A DNA stretch of 64,000 bases from Gammaproteobacteria bacterium (GTDB taxonomy: Bacteria > Pseudomonadota > Gammaproteobacteria > Pseudomonadales > Cellvibrionaceae). Position 1 is the first letter of the stretch. Each line of letters begins with the position of its first letter. Of this stretch, positions 18,633 through 26,931 are shown piece after piece. Below the pieces are notes generated by a model. That model did no database searches and was not told the DNA's origin. It saw only the letters and a program-made list of their open reading frames with translations. Location of the stretch: the NCBI GenBank assembly GCA_021151835.1, contig JAGKWO010000035.1:1-64000 (forward strand). Reading direction: 5' to 3'. The position numbers and the translations under genes were made by a program.

Positions 18633-19652
18633 TTAATTTTCATTTAATGTACGCAAAATATAACGATAAGAACTCATTCGTGTTTCACTGATCTGGCCAT
18701 CATCCAACGCTTTTAAAATCGCACAACCGGGCTCATGGCGATGCGAACAGTCGCGAAATTTGCAATGGCCAATAAACGGTTTGAATTCAATAAAACCTTC
18801 CAGTACCTCATCTTCTTCCATGTGCCATAAACCAAATTCGCGAATGCCGGGCGAATCAATTAAATGGCCACCGTCCGGAAAATGTAGTAACAATGCGCTG
18901 GTGGTTGTATGTGTGCCTTGCTGGCGTTCGGATAAATCACCTACGCGCAAATTGGATTCAGGCATAAGTGCATTAATCAGTGACGATTTACCCACACCGG
19001 ATTGCCCCACAAATACGCTGGTGTAATCTTTTAAATATTCGCGTAATTCATCCAGGCCGTGATCTGTTTTGGTCGAAACCATCAGCACTGTGTAACCTAG
19101 TGCGCGATAAGTATTTTCCAGGTACGAAACTTTTTCGCGCGTCACATCATCAATGCGGTCAATTTTATTAATTACTAACACAGGTTCTATTTCAATTGCG
19201 TTAGCGGCGACCAGATAACGGTCAATTAAATTCGCATGGGGTTCGGGGTAGGGTGCAACCACAATCATAATGCGGTCGATATTCGCCGCCACTGTTTTCA
19301 TATCGCCGTGTGGATCGGGCCGTTGCAATGCGGAATCGCGCGGCATTACCGCGACAACAACGCCAGTCGGATTGCCTGCGCGCCATACCACTCGATCACC
19401 TGTCACCAGCGAACCCAAATTACTGCGGAAATGGCAGCGCTGGTGTTGCCCTGCGTTTTCACCTTCGGTGGATTCCACCACCACCTGGGTGCCGAAGTGG
19501 GTAATGATTAACCCGTGTTGCTCCGGGCCCAATTCGGTGTCATTTAAATGTTCATCGGCCACTTGATCGCGTTTTGCCGCTCGGGCACTGCGCTCTTCCT
19601 GGATTTTGTCGATGCGCCATTGCTGGCGGCGAGTAAGTTTACGTTTGGACAT
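18633..19652 (-). CDS. rsgA: Ribosome small-subunit GTPase RsgA
   Basis: A 339-aa circularly permuted GTPase acting late in 30S subunit maturation. Start ATG 19652 gives the usual N-terminus MSKRKLTRRQQWRIDK; an in-frame longer reading would run into the orn promoter region. An OB fold (about 35-110) is followed by the permuted G domain: NKID (G4), GQSGVGKSSLINAL (G1), DSPGI (G3). The C-terminal zinc site is CKFRDCSHRHEPGC. It is divergent from orn, as in many gammaproteobacteria. Confidence 0.97.
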   Translation of the reverse strand: MSKRKLTRRQQWRIDKIQEERSARAAKRDQVADEHLNDTELGPEQHGLIITHFGTQVVVESTEGENAGQHQRCHFRSNLGSLVTGDRVVWRAGNPTGVVVAVMPRDSALQRPDPHGDMKTVAANIDRIMIVVAPYPEPHANLIDRYLVAANAIEIEPVLVINKIDRIDDVTREKVSYLENTYRALGYTVLMVSTKTDHGLDELREYLKDYTSVFVGQSGVGKSSLINALMPESNLRVGDLSERQQGTHTTTSALLLHFPDGGHLIDSPGIREFGLWHMEEDEVLEGFIEFKPFIGHCKFRDCSHRHEPGCAILKALDDGQISETRMSSYRYILRTLNEN

Positions 19653-19738
19653 GCGTGGTTTTTCAGGTCTCGATTGGCTAGCGGGCGATTTATGGTTTAG
19701 TCTGGCAAACATTGTGCCTGATTTGTGAGGAATAACCT

Positions 19739-20296
19739 ATGACAACACCCACCCTGAACGAAAACAACCTGATCTGGATTGATTTGGAAATGACCGGCCT
19801 TGATCCCGACACCGACGTCATTATCGAAATCGCCACCATCGTTACCGATGCCGATCTCAATATCCTCGCCGAAGGTCCGGTATTCGCCGTTCACCAGCCC
19901 GACAGCATCATGCTCAATATGGACGAATGGAACACCAACCAACACGGCAAATCCGGCCTCACTCAACGTGTGCGCGACAGTAAAATCAGCGCTGAACAAG
20001 CGGAAGCGGAAACCATTAAATTCCTGGAGCAATGGGTCCCCAAAGGCAAATCACCCATTAGCGGCAATTCCATTTGCCAGGATCGCCGCTTTTTAGTGCG
20101 CGGCATGCCGAAGCTGGAAGCCTATTTCCACTATCGCAACTTGGACGTAAGCACCGTAAAAGAATTAGCCCGCCGCTGGCGCCCCGATGTAATCGCCGGC
20201 GTGAAAAAATCCGGCGCGCATTTGGCATTGGATGACATTAAAGATTCGATTGCTGAATTGCAGCATTATCGTGCAACGTTTTTTAAGATGGATTAA
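19739..20296 (+). CDS. orn: Oligoribonuclease
   Basis: A 185-aa DEDDh 3'-5' exonuclease that degrades nano-RNAs, including pGpG from c-di-GMP turnover. Exo I: WIDLEMTGLDP (Asp/Glu pair). Exo II: NSICQDRRFL. Exo III: HLALDDIKDSI with catalytic His and Asp. Length and start (GAGG upstream) match the family. Divergent from rsgA with an 86-bp shared promoter region. It would finish the degradation started by the HD-GYP protein, though that link is general cell physiology rather than operon structure. Confidence 0.97.
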   Translation: MTTPTLNENNLIWIDLEMTGLDPDTDVIIEIATIVTDADLNILAEGPVFAVHQPDSIMLNMDEWNTNQHGKSGLTQRVRDSKISAEQAEAETIKFLEQWVPKGKSPISGNSICQDRRFLVRGMPKLEAYFHYRNLDVSTVKELARRWRPDVIAGVKKSGAHLALDDIKDSIAELQHYRATFFKMD

Positions 20297-20315
20297 TGCT
20301 TTTTAAAGTATTGCA

Positions 20316-20341
20316 AAGGCGACTTTTTAGTCGCCTTGGAT
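20316..20341. terminator. Bidirectional hairpin terminator after orn
   Basis: Perfect 9-bp stem AAGGCGACT/AGTCGCCTT with a TTTT loop lies between the converging orn and lipoprotein genes. The T-rich tail is weak. Confidence 0.6.
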
Positions 20342-20367
20342 TTGACTGCTCAACTATTGAGGACATT

Positions 20368-21069
20368 TTATTTGGCATGAACAAGCTTGGTTTTAATATA
20401 TGTTTCGAATTTTTCTGTTATATCCACTGATTGACTATTTTTTTTGTAAATAATTGCATTGGGCATACGTAAGACAATCAAATCAAGCTGATTTTCTTTT
20501 GCGTAATCTGATATATGATGCTGTAAAATTCTCTGGATGTCTTCATGGAAAGGAGTGAGGCGTTCCAAACGCCTTTTGCGTAAATTGTTCTTTTTTGCTA
20601 ATTCGGATTTTATTTTAATTGTTTCCGGGCCATTTAATTCTTTATTCATACAGCTAACGTACTCTGCTCTTGATGTAAGGTAGAAATACCTATCCCATTC
20701 CTGATTATGGTATGAGACTCCATCACTACTTATGCCTACAGGAGGGATAGGGATAGCAGCTATTGGTTTTTTAATGTGCGGAGGAATAAGTTCTTTATCG
20801 CACATTTCTATAGCTGCTGTTTTTAACTCCTGCATAGAGATTTCAAGCTCTTTTATTTTTATGTTATTTTTTCTTTCATCAAAAATTAGTTCATTTGGAA
20901 GTTTTACATTTGCCGCAATATTGTCGCCGATGAGTTGCTGTATCCTATATGGATCAATACTTGCCCACCGTAGATCGCGATTTTTTTCGTGATTTGATGT
21001 TTCAGGGAGGGTTTTGCAGCCAATTAAAGAAAAAAGCGAAAGGATAATTGCAATTGTTACTCTATTCAT
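20368..21069 (-). CDS. Hypothetical lipoprotein
   Basis: A 233-aa predicted lipoprotein. Residues 1-18 form a signal with lipobox LIGC. The mature protein is helical and Lys/Glu-rich with two further Cys (CDKEL, SCMNKEL). A C-terminal stretch HHISDYAKENQLDLIVLRMPNAIIYKKNSQ followed by VDIT resembles the end of OmpH/Skp-like or other periplasmic helical proteins (a short strand, then VDIT), but the match is weak. The gene is AT-richer than its neighbours. No recognised family. Confidence 0.6.
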   Translation of the reverse strand: MNRVTIAIILSLFSLIGCKTLPETSNHEKNRDLRWASIDPYRIQQLIGDNIAANVKLPNELIFDERKNNIKIKELEISMQELKTAAIEMCDKELIPPHIKKPIAAIPIPPVGISSDGVSYHNQEWDRYFYLTSRAEYVSCMNKELNGPETIKIKSELAKKNNLRKRRLERLTPFHEDIQRILQHHISDYAKENQLDLIVLRMPNAIIYKKNSQSVDITEKFETYIKTKLVHAK

Positions 21070-21222
21070 GTTGGTTTCCCTGCATATGATGCTTTGCGGT
21101 CGGAGTGCTTAGTCCATTTGGGCTCGGAAGTAATCTAACAAATAGATTTTTACTTCTCAATAGTGAAGAATGAAAAAACGGAATTTTTAAGTGCGTTTAA
21201 TGTGCTTTAATTAAATAGTATG

Positions 21223-21426
21223 TTAGTCGCTGCTATCTCCTCCTGAATCGCTGTCGTTGTTACGGGTTAGATAATATGCATTATCCCATCCTCCCTGGTC
21301 GTCGTTGTTTTTACGTATCTTGCGTGCACTGCGTAAGCGCCTAATGAGCAATAATGCGATTGAGCAAATGAGTGCCCCAAGCGCTAGCATGAGCATCAGA
21401 TTATTTTGCAATAAAAAATTCATCAT
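21223..21426 (-). CDS. Small single-span membrane protein
   Basis: A 67-aa protein: one hydrophobic helix at about 8-28, a basic stretch (RRLRSARKIRKN), then an acidic Ser/Asp-rich tail. ATG 21426 has AGGATAA upstream. It lies 34 bp from the LysR gene on the same strand but downstream of it, so it could be cotranscribed. Function unknown; the basic stretch after the helix predicts an N-out topology. Confidence 0.5.
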   Translation of the reverse strand: MMNFLLQNNLMLMLALGALICSIALLLIRRLRSARKIRKNNDDQGGWDNAYYLTRNNDSDSGGDSSD

Positions 21427-21460
21427 AGTTATCCTGATTTAAGTAATTAAAGGCCTACTT

Positions 21461-22378
21461 TTACTGATTGTTGTTTTCACAATTTGCCACTAACAAATCA
21501 ATAAACGCCCGCGTTTTCGGCGCAAGGCTTCTATTCTGCGGATACAACACCGAAAAACTGCGCGATGCGCCGCGATACATTTTTAATACCTCCACCAAAT
21601 TACTGTATTGCTTTTGCGCAGCGATAAAATCATAAGTTTGCACGAGTCCTCCGCCAGCGGCGGCATAGGTGATGCAGCCGAGGACATCGCCGGTGATATT
21701 CACTTTCCCGGGGATATCAAGCGTGATTTCTTCGCCGTTATGATGGAAAGTCCAGGGCATGGGTTTGCCGGTGGCGGGCATGATGAAGTGGATGCAATTG
21801 TGATTGGTTAAATCATCCAGTGTTTGTGGGATGCCGTGTTGGGCGAGATATTCCGGTGCGGCGTAAATGCCGAGTTGTGCATCTTCCAATTTGCGTGCGA
21901 CCAGGCGCGAATCTTTTGGTTGGCCCAAGCGAATGGCGAGGTCGTAGCCTTCTTCGATGAAATCGATATTGCGATTGGAAATGTTAATTTCCACTTCCAC
22001 TTCCGGGTAGCGCTCGCGATATTTCTGGATCACCGGCATCACCCGGCAATGGCCGTAAGTCGTGGGCACGCTGATGCGCAATGTGCCGCGCGGTGTGTTT
22101 AATCCGCCGGTGAGCAAGCGCTCGGCGGCTTCCAGTTGTTGCAGGGCGCGGATGCATTCGTCGTAATAGAGTTTGCCTTCATCGGTGAGGCGAATGTGGC
22201 GAGTGGAGCGCGCGAATAATCTCACGCCCATACGCGCTTCAATGCGCGCAACCGAACGGCTGACGGCGGCGGGAGTAATGCCCAGTGCGATGGCCGCAGC
22301 CGAGAAGCTTTCCAGTTCGGCGGACTTACAGAAAATCTGGATGCTGCCCAGGTTATTGCTGTAGAGCTTTCGATCCAT
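21461..22378 (-). CDS. LysR-type transcriptional regulator
   Basis: A 305-aa LysR regulator. The winged helix is at about 8-67 (FSAAAIALGITPAAVSRSVARIE), followed by the dimerisation helix and a periplasmic-binding-protein-like effector domain (about 95-300) with RISVPTTYGHCRVMPVI and EEGYDLAIRLG. It belongs to the AaeR/DsdC-like group by these segments. It is divergent from the exported DJ-1/PfpI gene across 195 bp, its probable target. Confidence 0.93.
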   Translation of the reverse strand: MDRKLYSNNLGSIQIFCKSAELESFSAAAIALGITPAAVSRSVARIEARMGVRLFARSTRHIRLTDEGKLYYDECIRALQQLEAAERLLTGGLNTPRGTLRISVPTTYGHCRVMPVIQKYRERYPEVEVEINISNRNIDFIEEGYDLAIRLGQPKDSRLVARKLEDAQLGIYAAPEYLAQHGIPQTLDDLTNHNCIHFIMPATGKPMPWTFHHNGEEITLDIPGKVNITGDVLGCITYAAAGGGLVQTYDFIAAQKQYSNLVEVLKMYRGASRSFSVLYPQNRSLAPKTRAFIDLLVANCENNNQ

Positions 22379-22573
22379 TTGTTACACCAGGTTAATAATG
22401 AAGTGATCCGCCGAATCTACAACATATGAATCCGCAGCGCTAGAGTGGCAACCATAGGCAGCAAATGACGTATTTGGCGCAAGTTTGCTGTGTATGAACT
22501 CGGGTGTTGTTCCATTGTCGATTAATTACATATGGTGATGGAATGACAGATACAATTATTGTGGAGGTGATTT

Positions 22574-23464
22574 ATGGCTGGTTCATGGTTTTTGGAAATA
22601 CGCCGCTTGCTCGCGGCAAGCTTGATTGTCGGTGTGGTCAGTGCAATTGCGTTCAATGCGATGGCGGCAGAAAGTAAAGGCAAGGTGTTGGTGGTGGTAT
22701 CAAGCGTGAGCGAGATTCTATTGCAAGAGGGGAAAACCTATCCCACCGGTTATTTCCTTAATGAATTGACGGTGCCGGTAAAAGCATTAATTGCAGCGGG
22801 ATACGAGCCGGTATTTGCTAACCCGAAAGGTAATGCCGCTAATTGGGATGTGCATTCGCTCGATGCAAAATTTTTTGCTGGCGATAAACAAGCATTGGAA
22901 AAAATGAAAAGCTTTGCCCAAAGTTTGCCGGGGTTAAAAAAGCCGCTCACTTTTGCGCAAGTGATTAAACAAGGTTCAGCAGGATATGCGGGAATTTTTA
23001 TTCCTGGTGGCCACGCACCTTTAGGTGATTTAACAACGAATGCGGAATTGGGAAAATTATTGCGCGAATTTCATAGCGCAAATAAACCGACCGCACTGAT
23101 TTGCCATGGTCCGGTTGCATTGTTGTCCGCATTGCCTGATGCGCAGGCATTTACGACTGGCATCGCAACGGGTGACGTGGCAGCGCTTGAGCGAGCCAGT
23201 AAAAATTGGCCTTATGCAGGTTACCGTTTAACGGTATTCGGTACTGCTGAAGAGCGTATGGCAGAGCAATCCCAACTTAACGGCAAAGTGCTTTTTTATC
23301 CCGCTGAAGCATTGGCAGAAGCAGGGACGATAGTTGAATCTGGTAAAGCGTGGCAAAACCATGTGGTGAAAGATCGCGAATTAATTACCGGTCGCCAACC
23401 GTTTTCTGATGAGGAATTTACCGCGGTATTTATTAACGCGTTGGATGAGCAGCAAGCACGTTAA
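22574..23464 (+). CDS. Exported DJ-1/PfpI-family protein
   Basis: A 296-aa DJ-1/PfpI (class I glutamine amidotransferase-like) protein. A strong GGAGGTGA ribosome site precedes ATG 22574. The N-terminal 36 residues look like a signal peptide (hydrophobic stretch ending AMAAES), which is uncommon for this mostly cytoplasmic family. The nucleophile elbow is TALICHGPVALL with Cys; GIFIPGGHAPLGDL provides the acid/oxyanion region. Close relatives are annotated as glyoxalase III, chaperone or isonitrile hydratase-like. Divergent LysR suggests regulated expression. Confidence 0.83.
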   Translation: MAGSWFLEIRRLLAASLIVGVVSAIAFNAMAAESKGKVLVVVSSVSEILLQEGKTYPTGYFLNELTVPVKALIAAGYEPVFANPKGNAANWDVHSLDAKFFAGDKQALEKMKSFAQSLPGLKKPLTFAQVIKQGSAGYAGIFIPGGHAPLGDLTTNAELGKLLREFHSANKPTALICHGPVALLSALPDAQAFTTGIATGDVAALERASKNWPYAGYRLTVFGTAEERMAEQSQLNGKVLFYPAEALAEAGTIVESGKAWQNHVVKDRELITGRQPFSDEEFTAVFINALDEQQAR

Positions 23465-23477
23465 TTATTTTTTGAAA

Positions 23478-23507
23478 GCGCCGGAAATTTCCGGCGTTGT
23501 CTTTTTT
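23478..23507. terminator. Rho-independent terminator between PfpI gene and azoR
   Basis: Palindrome CGCCGGAAATTTCCGGCG followed by TTGTCTTTTTT. It separates two converging genes. Confidence 0.8.
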
Positions 23508-23532
23508 GAATAAATATCTATTCATTCACGAT

Positions 23533-24165
23533 CTAGGCATTAACCAGTTGTTGAATTTGCTGTTTAGCAACATTCAGCGATTGCTCCAAACGTTCTCCAC
23601 CAAATTCATCATAACCAACATAGATAAAATGCAAATTATTAAGCCCGATAAATGGAAATACAGTGCGTAAATAAGGTTCTGTATAATTCAACGAAAAGAA
23701 TGGCCCGCCCGGTTCATAACCCGCATCCCCTGAAGAGATAATAATAAATACCGGTTTATCCGCGAGTAGCGGCTTGTAAGGTTTTTGCGTATCCTCCGGT
23801 GCAAATAAAAAACTGTGGTTAATTCGCACTATTTGGTCAATCCAGGCTTTAAATGCCGCAGGCACGCTGAAGTTATACAGTGGCAGGCCAATCACCACTA
23901 CATCAGCATTAATTAATTCGTGGAGCAGTGCATCGCTCTCTTTAAGGTGATTTTTCATCAGCGCCGTTTGTTCAGCGGCTGGTTTAAATGCAGCAGCTAT
24001 CCAGTCTTCACTCACTGGCGTAGGGGGAAATTTCCCCACATCACAGTGAATTATTTCAGTACCGGGGTTTTTATCGGCCCATAGTTTGATAAATTGTTCA
24101 GTAAGGCGCCGGCTCTGGGAGCGTTCGCCGCGCGGGCTTGCATCGATACGTAAAATTTTGTTCAT
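23533..24165 (-). CDS. azoR: FMN-dependent NADH:azoreductase/quinone reductase
   Basis: A 210-aa flavodoxin-like oxidoreductase. The FMN phosphate loop is IDASPRGERSQSR near the N-terminus; VVIGLPLYNFSVPAAFKAWID carries the conserved P-x-Y-N-F motif, and IISSGD the second FMN contact. These are hallmarks of AzoR/AcpD, which reduce quinones and azo dyes with NADH. Divergent from an HxlR regulator across 131 bp, the classic arrangement for quinone- or diamide-sensing control. Confidence 0.93.
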   Translation of the reverse strand: MNKILRIDASPRGERSQSRRLTEQFIKLWADKNPGTEIIHCDVGKFPPTPVSEDWIAAAFKPAAEQTALMKNHLKESDALLHELINADVVVIGLPLYNFSVPAAFKAWIDQIVRINHSFLFAPEDTQKPYKPLLADKPVFIIISSGDAGYEPGGPFFSLNYTEPYLRTVFPFIGLNNLHFIYVGYDEFGGERLEQSLNVAKQQIQQLVNA

Positions 24166-24250
24166 GTGGAATCTCCATTCGCTAATCAGTGTGTAAAATC
24201 ATTCTGCATGAGTGGCGACAGAGATGTAAGAACGCACATTTTTCTCCCTT

Positions 24251-24272
24251 GGTATCCTTTTGGATACTACCC
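24251..24272. promoter_or_regulatory. Candidate HxlR operator between azoR and hxlR-type gene
   Basis: Inverted repeat GTATCC-TTTT-GGATAC in the divergent promoter region, within the reach of both promoters. Spacing and dyad fit a dimeric winged-helix regulator; the sequence is not identical to any site I know. Confidence 0.55.
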
Positions 24273-24296
24273 AAGATGAGTATTGGAAGGAAAGTA

Positions 24297-24665
24297 ATGA
24301 TCAAGCGCAAAAAAAATCCCGAATACGATTGCCCCATTGAAGTCACGCTGGATGTGATTGGTGGAAAATGGAAAGGCATGATTTTGTATTGTTTACTGCG
24401 CGGCACCACGCGCTTCAATGAATTGCGCCGCCTGATCCCCAAAGCGACGCAACGCGTGTTAACCGCACAATTGCGCGAACTGGAACGCGATAATGTTATC
24501 TCCCGCAAAGTCTACGCTGAAGTTCCGCCGCGCGTTGAATATAGCCTTACGGAGTTTGGCCACAGCTTGAAGCCAATTCTGGAGATGATGGGGCAGTGGG
24601 GCGAAGAATATTGGCAAGTAGTGGAAAATCTGGCGCGGGATGAATCAGAAGATGAAGCCGGTTAA
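24297..24665 (+). CDS. HxlR-family transcriptional regulator
   Basis: A 122-aa winged-helix protein. ATG 24297 has GGAAGGA upstream; longer in-frame sequence upstream has no family similarity. It shows the HxlR pattern: CPIEVTLDVIGGKWK with the conserved N-terminal Cys (Cys12 by my count) that senses electrophiles in YodB-like members, then LRGTTRFNELRRLIPKAT, LTAQLRELERDNVISRKVY and VEYSLTEFGHSL. It likely controls azoR and itself. Confidence 0.92.
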   Translation: MIKRKKNPEYDCPIEVTLDVIGGKWKGMILYCLLRGTTRFNELRRLIPKATQRVLTAQLRELERDNVISRKVYAEVPPRVEYSLTEFGHSLKPILEMMGQWGEEYWQVVENLARDESEDEAG

Positions 24666-24713
24666 TTATATTTGCGTAAAAAAACGGACCGGGTGATTCA
24701 GTCCGCCTGAAAT

Positions 24714-24920
24714 TTATTCCCTGTCCGCTTTTAACACCAGCGAAAAAAACAAATTCTCTTTTTCAAATTTACTTCTCACCGCTTCAAAATAGTCATCGGA
24801 TTCAGTTGAGATGCGAATAATTTCATCGTTCGTCGCCAGTGTTGGCGGTGGCAAAACACCAATAGGATCGGGGATTTTTCTGCCGTCGGTTTTTTGAACA
24901 TCAAAAACGTATAGGGTCAT
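24714..24920 (-). CDS. Small hypothetical protein
   Basis: A 68-aa protein from ATG 24920 (MTLYVFDVQKTDG). It has a short Pro-rich stretch (IGVLPPPTLA) and a charged C-terminus. No membrane segment or signal. It is convergent with the HxlR gene. I do not recognise it; coding is supported by a start with AGG upstream and reasonable composition. Confidence 0.45.
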   Translation of the reverse strand: MTLYVFDVQKTDGRKIPDPIGVLPPPTLATNDEIIRISTESDDYFEAVRSKFEKENLFFSLVLKADRE

Positions 24921-24974
24921 TATTGCTACCTGATGTAAATAGTTCGCTATTTTATCTGCATTGCGGCAAGCCAT

Positions 24975-25648
24975 ATTTTAGCTAAACCGGCTCTGGTTTG
25001 CTCATTTTTTATGGCTACTAACAATAGCTGTGAACAGGGATTTTAAGTTTGCGTTGTTTGAAAGGCAATAACGGATTGGAAATACTTTGAAAGTTGCTTC
25101 AATGAGTGCTTTCAATAGAAGCATTCCGGGGGTGAAATAGGTATTGCAACGCAGATAAGGGCTTCGAAGTGAAAATATTAACTAGTAAAAACGCCACTAT
25201 GTGTGGAGTTTTATAATTCATAGTTTAATGACTGGCTAATACCTTGGTGGAGGGCTTGGAGCCATCACAAATAACTCAGGGATAAAGATAAGCTTTTTTA
25301 TAAAGCATCCCTGAAGTATGAGAAAAATATCCTGCTATAAAAAAGTTCTATTCATAGCAGGAAAATGTATAGCTATGATTTTTAGTAACTAGAAATATTA
25401 TTTCTGTTCAAAAAAACCTTCATGTTAATTTTTATTTTTTAAGGCAGGTTAGGTGACAGTAAGAGGAATAGCGACCGTTTTAATGAACAGGTTATCGATT
25501 TTAATGAGACAATTATGACCTGGAATAGATATGTTTTATTGGCATGAATGTACTGGTTGATATCAAAACAGGGTTGCCTACTATTAATTAGGTTTTCGAG
25601 CCGCGAATTCACTTATCAAATACAATTTATTTTTTAAAGGAATTTACC
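24975..25648. other. AT-rich intergenic stretch with two adjacent hairpins
   Basis: About 670 bases with no convincing gene. Two inverted repeats stand next to each other: TCAGGGAT/ATCCCTGA (25276-25283 and 25307-25314) and CCTGCTAT/ATAGCAGG (25331-25338 and 25354-25361). They could be part of a small RNA or ends of a decayed element. The right end carries the DUF1003 gene's leader. Confidence 0.4.
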
Positions 25649-26227
25649 ATGAAAAAAAGCAATACTCCGTTTAATTATTTTGAAGCTGCTACCCGTTGGT
25701 TTGGGCGTAGTGCGGACAAGCTTGGCCGTGTTGAGCGTTCGGCGCTGGATCATGTGATCAAACATCAAACTATGTCTGAAGACCTTACACTTAAGTTGGA
25801 TCAGTCAGCGACTTTTGGTGAGCGTCTTGCCGATAAGGTGGCTGCTTTTGGTGGTTCCTGGTTTTTTATCGGATTGTTTGGCTGCTTTATGATTTTCTGG
25901 GCAATTTTGAATACGGAAATTCTGGGGAAAACAGCATTTGATCCTTACCCTTATGTGTTTTTAAATCTGGTCTTGTCAATGTTGGCTGCGGTCCAGGCCC
26001 CCGTGATTTTAATGAGCCAAAATCGACAAGCCACAAAAGATCGCCAGGTGACCATGCATGATTATGAAGTGAATTTAAAGGCGGAAATTGAAATTATGGC
26101 GTTGCACGATAAATTGGATGCGCTCAGGGTGGAGCAGTTGTCGGAAATTATTAATCAACAGCAAAAACAGATTTCGTTATTAATGGAGCTTATTCGGCAG
26201 CAAGGCAAAAATCCAAATGAAGGATAA
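25649..26227 (+). CDS. DUF1003 family membrane protein
   Basis: A 192-aa protein with two membrane helices (about 70-92 and 105-125) and the DUF1003 signatures: TFGERLADKVAAFGGSW, then FDPYPYVFLNLVLSMLAAVQAPVILMSQNRQ split over the second helix, and KDRQVTMHDYEVNLKAE. The C-terminus is a coiled coil (IINQQQKQISLLMELIRQQ). AAAGGA lies before ATG 25649. Function of the family is unknown; it is found in many bacteria. It marks the last ordinary gene before the mobile region. Confidence 0.85.
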   Translation: MKKSNTPFNYFEAATRWFGRSADKLGRVERSALDHVIKHQTMSEDLTLKLDQSATFGERLADKVAAFGGSWFFIGLFGCFMIFWAILNTEILGKTAFDPYPYVFLNLVLSMLAAVQAPVILMSQNRQATKDRQVTMHDYEVNLKAEIEIMALHDKLDALRVEQLSEIINQQQKQISLLMELIRQQGKNPNEG

Positions 26228-26249
26228 AAATGGGCTGCAATAGTCGAAT

Positions 26250-26498
26250 TTATTTTTGTCCTTTTTTGGTTGCAGGGCTTATTTGCCCATCTTGAGGATA
26301 TTCTTTGCCCGTGAAAAGCCAGACCTCATATTCCGGAAAAGCTTCAGCAATTCCTGCTAAATCACTGGCTCTTACCTCTGCCTGACCTCCAACAACATTC
26401 CTGAGGCGCGTGTACTTTATTCCGCATTTCATGGCGAGCTCTTCCCTGCTCAAGTTTTCAGCTTTTTCAATTTCTTTGATGCGTTCTATGTATTTCAT
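26250..26498 (-). CDS. Helix-turn-helix repressor-like protein (relic phage module)
   Basis: An 82-aa Xre/Cro-like protein. N-terminal helix-turn-helix: NLSREELAMKCGIKYTRLRN. The C-terminal part EAFPEYEVWLFTGKEYPQDGQ followed by ISPATKK is the counterpart of AWPEYMLWIAYGIEKPEMGQ followed by ISPMTKK in the prophage repressor gene at 35918-36190. The helix-turn-helix sequences differ, predicting different operator specificity. It is divergent from the 26668 gene, as in the prophage. Confidence 0.75.
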   Translation of the reverse strand: MKYIERIKEIEKAENLSREELAMKCGIKYTRLRNVVGGQAEVRASDLAGIAEAFPEYEVWLFTGKEYPQDGQISPATKKGQK

Positions 26499-26547
26499 CG
26501 CTTATATCTAAATAGTATATTAATAATCTAGACAGTTAATGTGCATG

Positions 26548-26576
26548 AATCTAATATTTGGTCTAAATATTAGATT
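26548..26576. promoter_or_regulatory. Candidate repressor operator of the relic module
   Basis: A perfect inverted repeat with 12-bp arms (AATCTAATATTT/AAATATTAGATT) and 5-bp spacer sits between the repressor-like gene and the divergent gene pair. Position and symmetry fit a repressor binding site. The prophage counterpart has a different palindrome. Confidence 0.65.
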
Positions 26577-26595
26577 TTTAAATTGCCGTTTGTAT

Positions 26596-26631
26596 GGTTC
26601 ATTGTGGCTCAGCATGGTTCAAAAACCAAGC
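26596..26631. repeat. Conserved 36-bp phage control element, copy 1
   Basis: This segment (GGTTCATTGTGGCTCAGC, then ATGGTTCAAAAACCAAGC) matches the reverse complement of 35783-35818 at most positions. Both lie directly upstream of the homologous early genes. Conservation outside coding sequence suggests a regulatory or replication role. Confidence 0.65.
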
Positions 26632-26667
26632 TTTGGCTGCTTTTTATAGGGAGAGGGATAATAGGGT

Positions 26668-26931
26668 ATGCAGGATTTTTCAATCCAGTTAGTGGCCATT
26701 GATGGTACGGGGTGGGAGCTTTCCTATACATTTTCGGATTTGTTCTTTGTATTCCTCACTTCTGGCGGGCTTTCATTTAGCGCGGTTTACATGGCACATC
26801 ACCTGGCAATGAGTCGTAAGCGATTCACTATCTATTTCACGAATGTTTGTATAACCCTTCCAATTTCTGAATTGGATAAATTTGAAAGTTTTTTGCTGGG
26901 TGCTCGCTCGGCAAGGCTGGTGCAACCATGA
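26668..26931 (+). CDS. Phage early-region protein, first of coupled pair (relic)
   Basis: An 87-aa protein similar in length, layout and position to the prophage protein encoded at 35478-35738: an N-terminal beta-rich part with GTGWELSYTFSD against GLKWNLTCTVNS, then a SRKRFTIYFTNVCITLPISE against GKKQFSLYMANAFISFPFSE stretch. No known domain recognised. Its stop overlaps the next start (ATGA), the same coupling as in the prophage. Confidence 0.65.
   Translation: MQDFSIQLVAIDGTGWELSYTFSDLFFVFLTSGGLSFSAVYMAHHLAMSRKRFTIYFTNVCITLPISELDKFESFLLGARSARLVQP

Noticed and set aside
24680..24712. TTCAGTCCGCCT as another att-like site left of the relic module
   Set aside because: Only about 8 bases match the tRNA core; the sequence is better explained as a hairpin (CGGAC/GTCCG) at the end of the HxlR gene.
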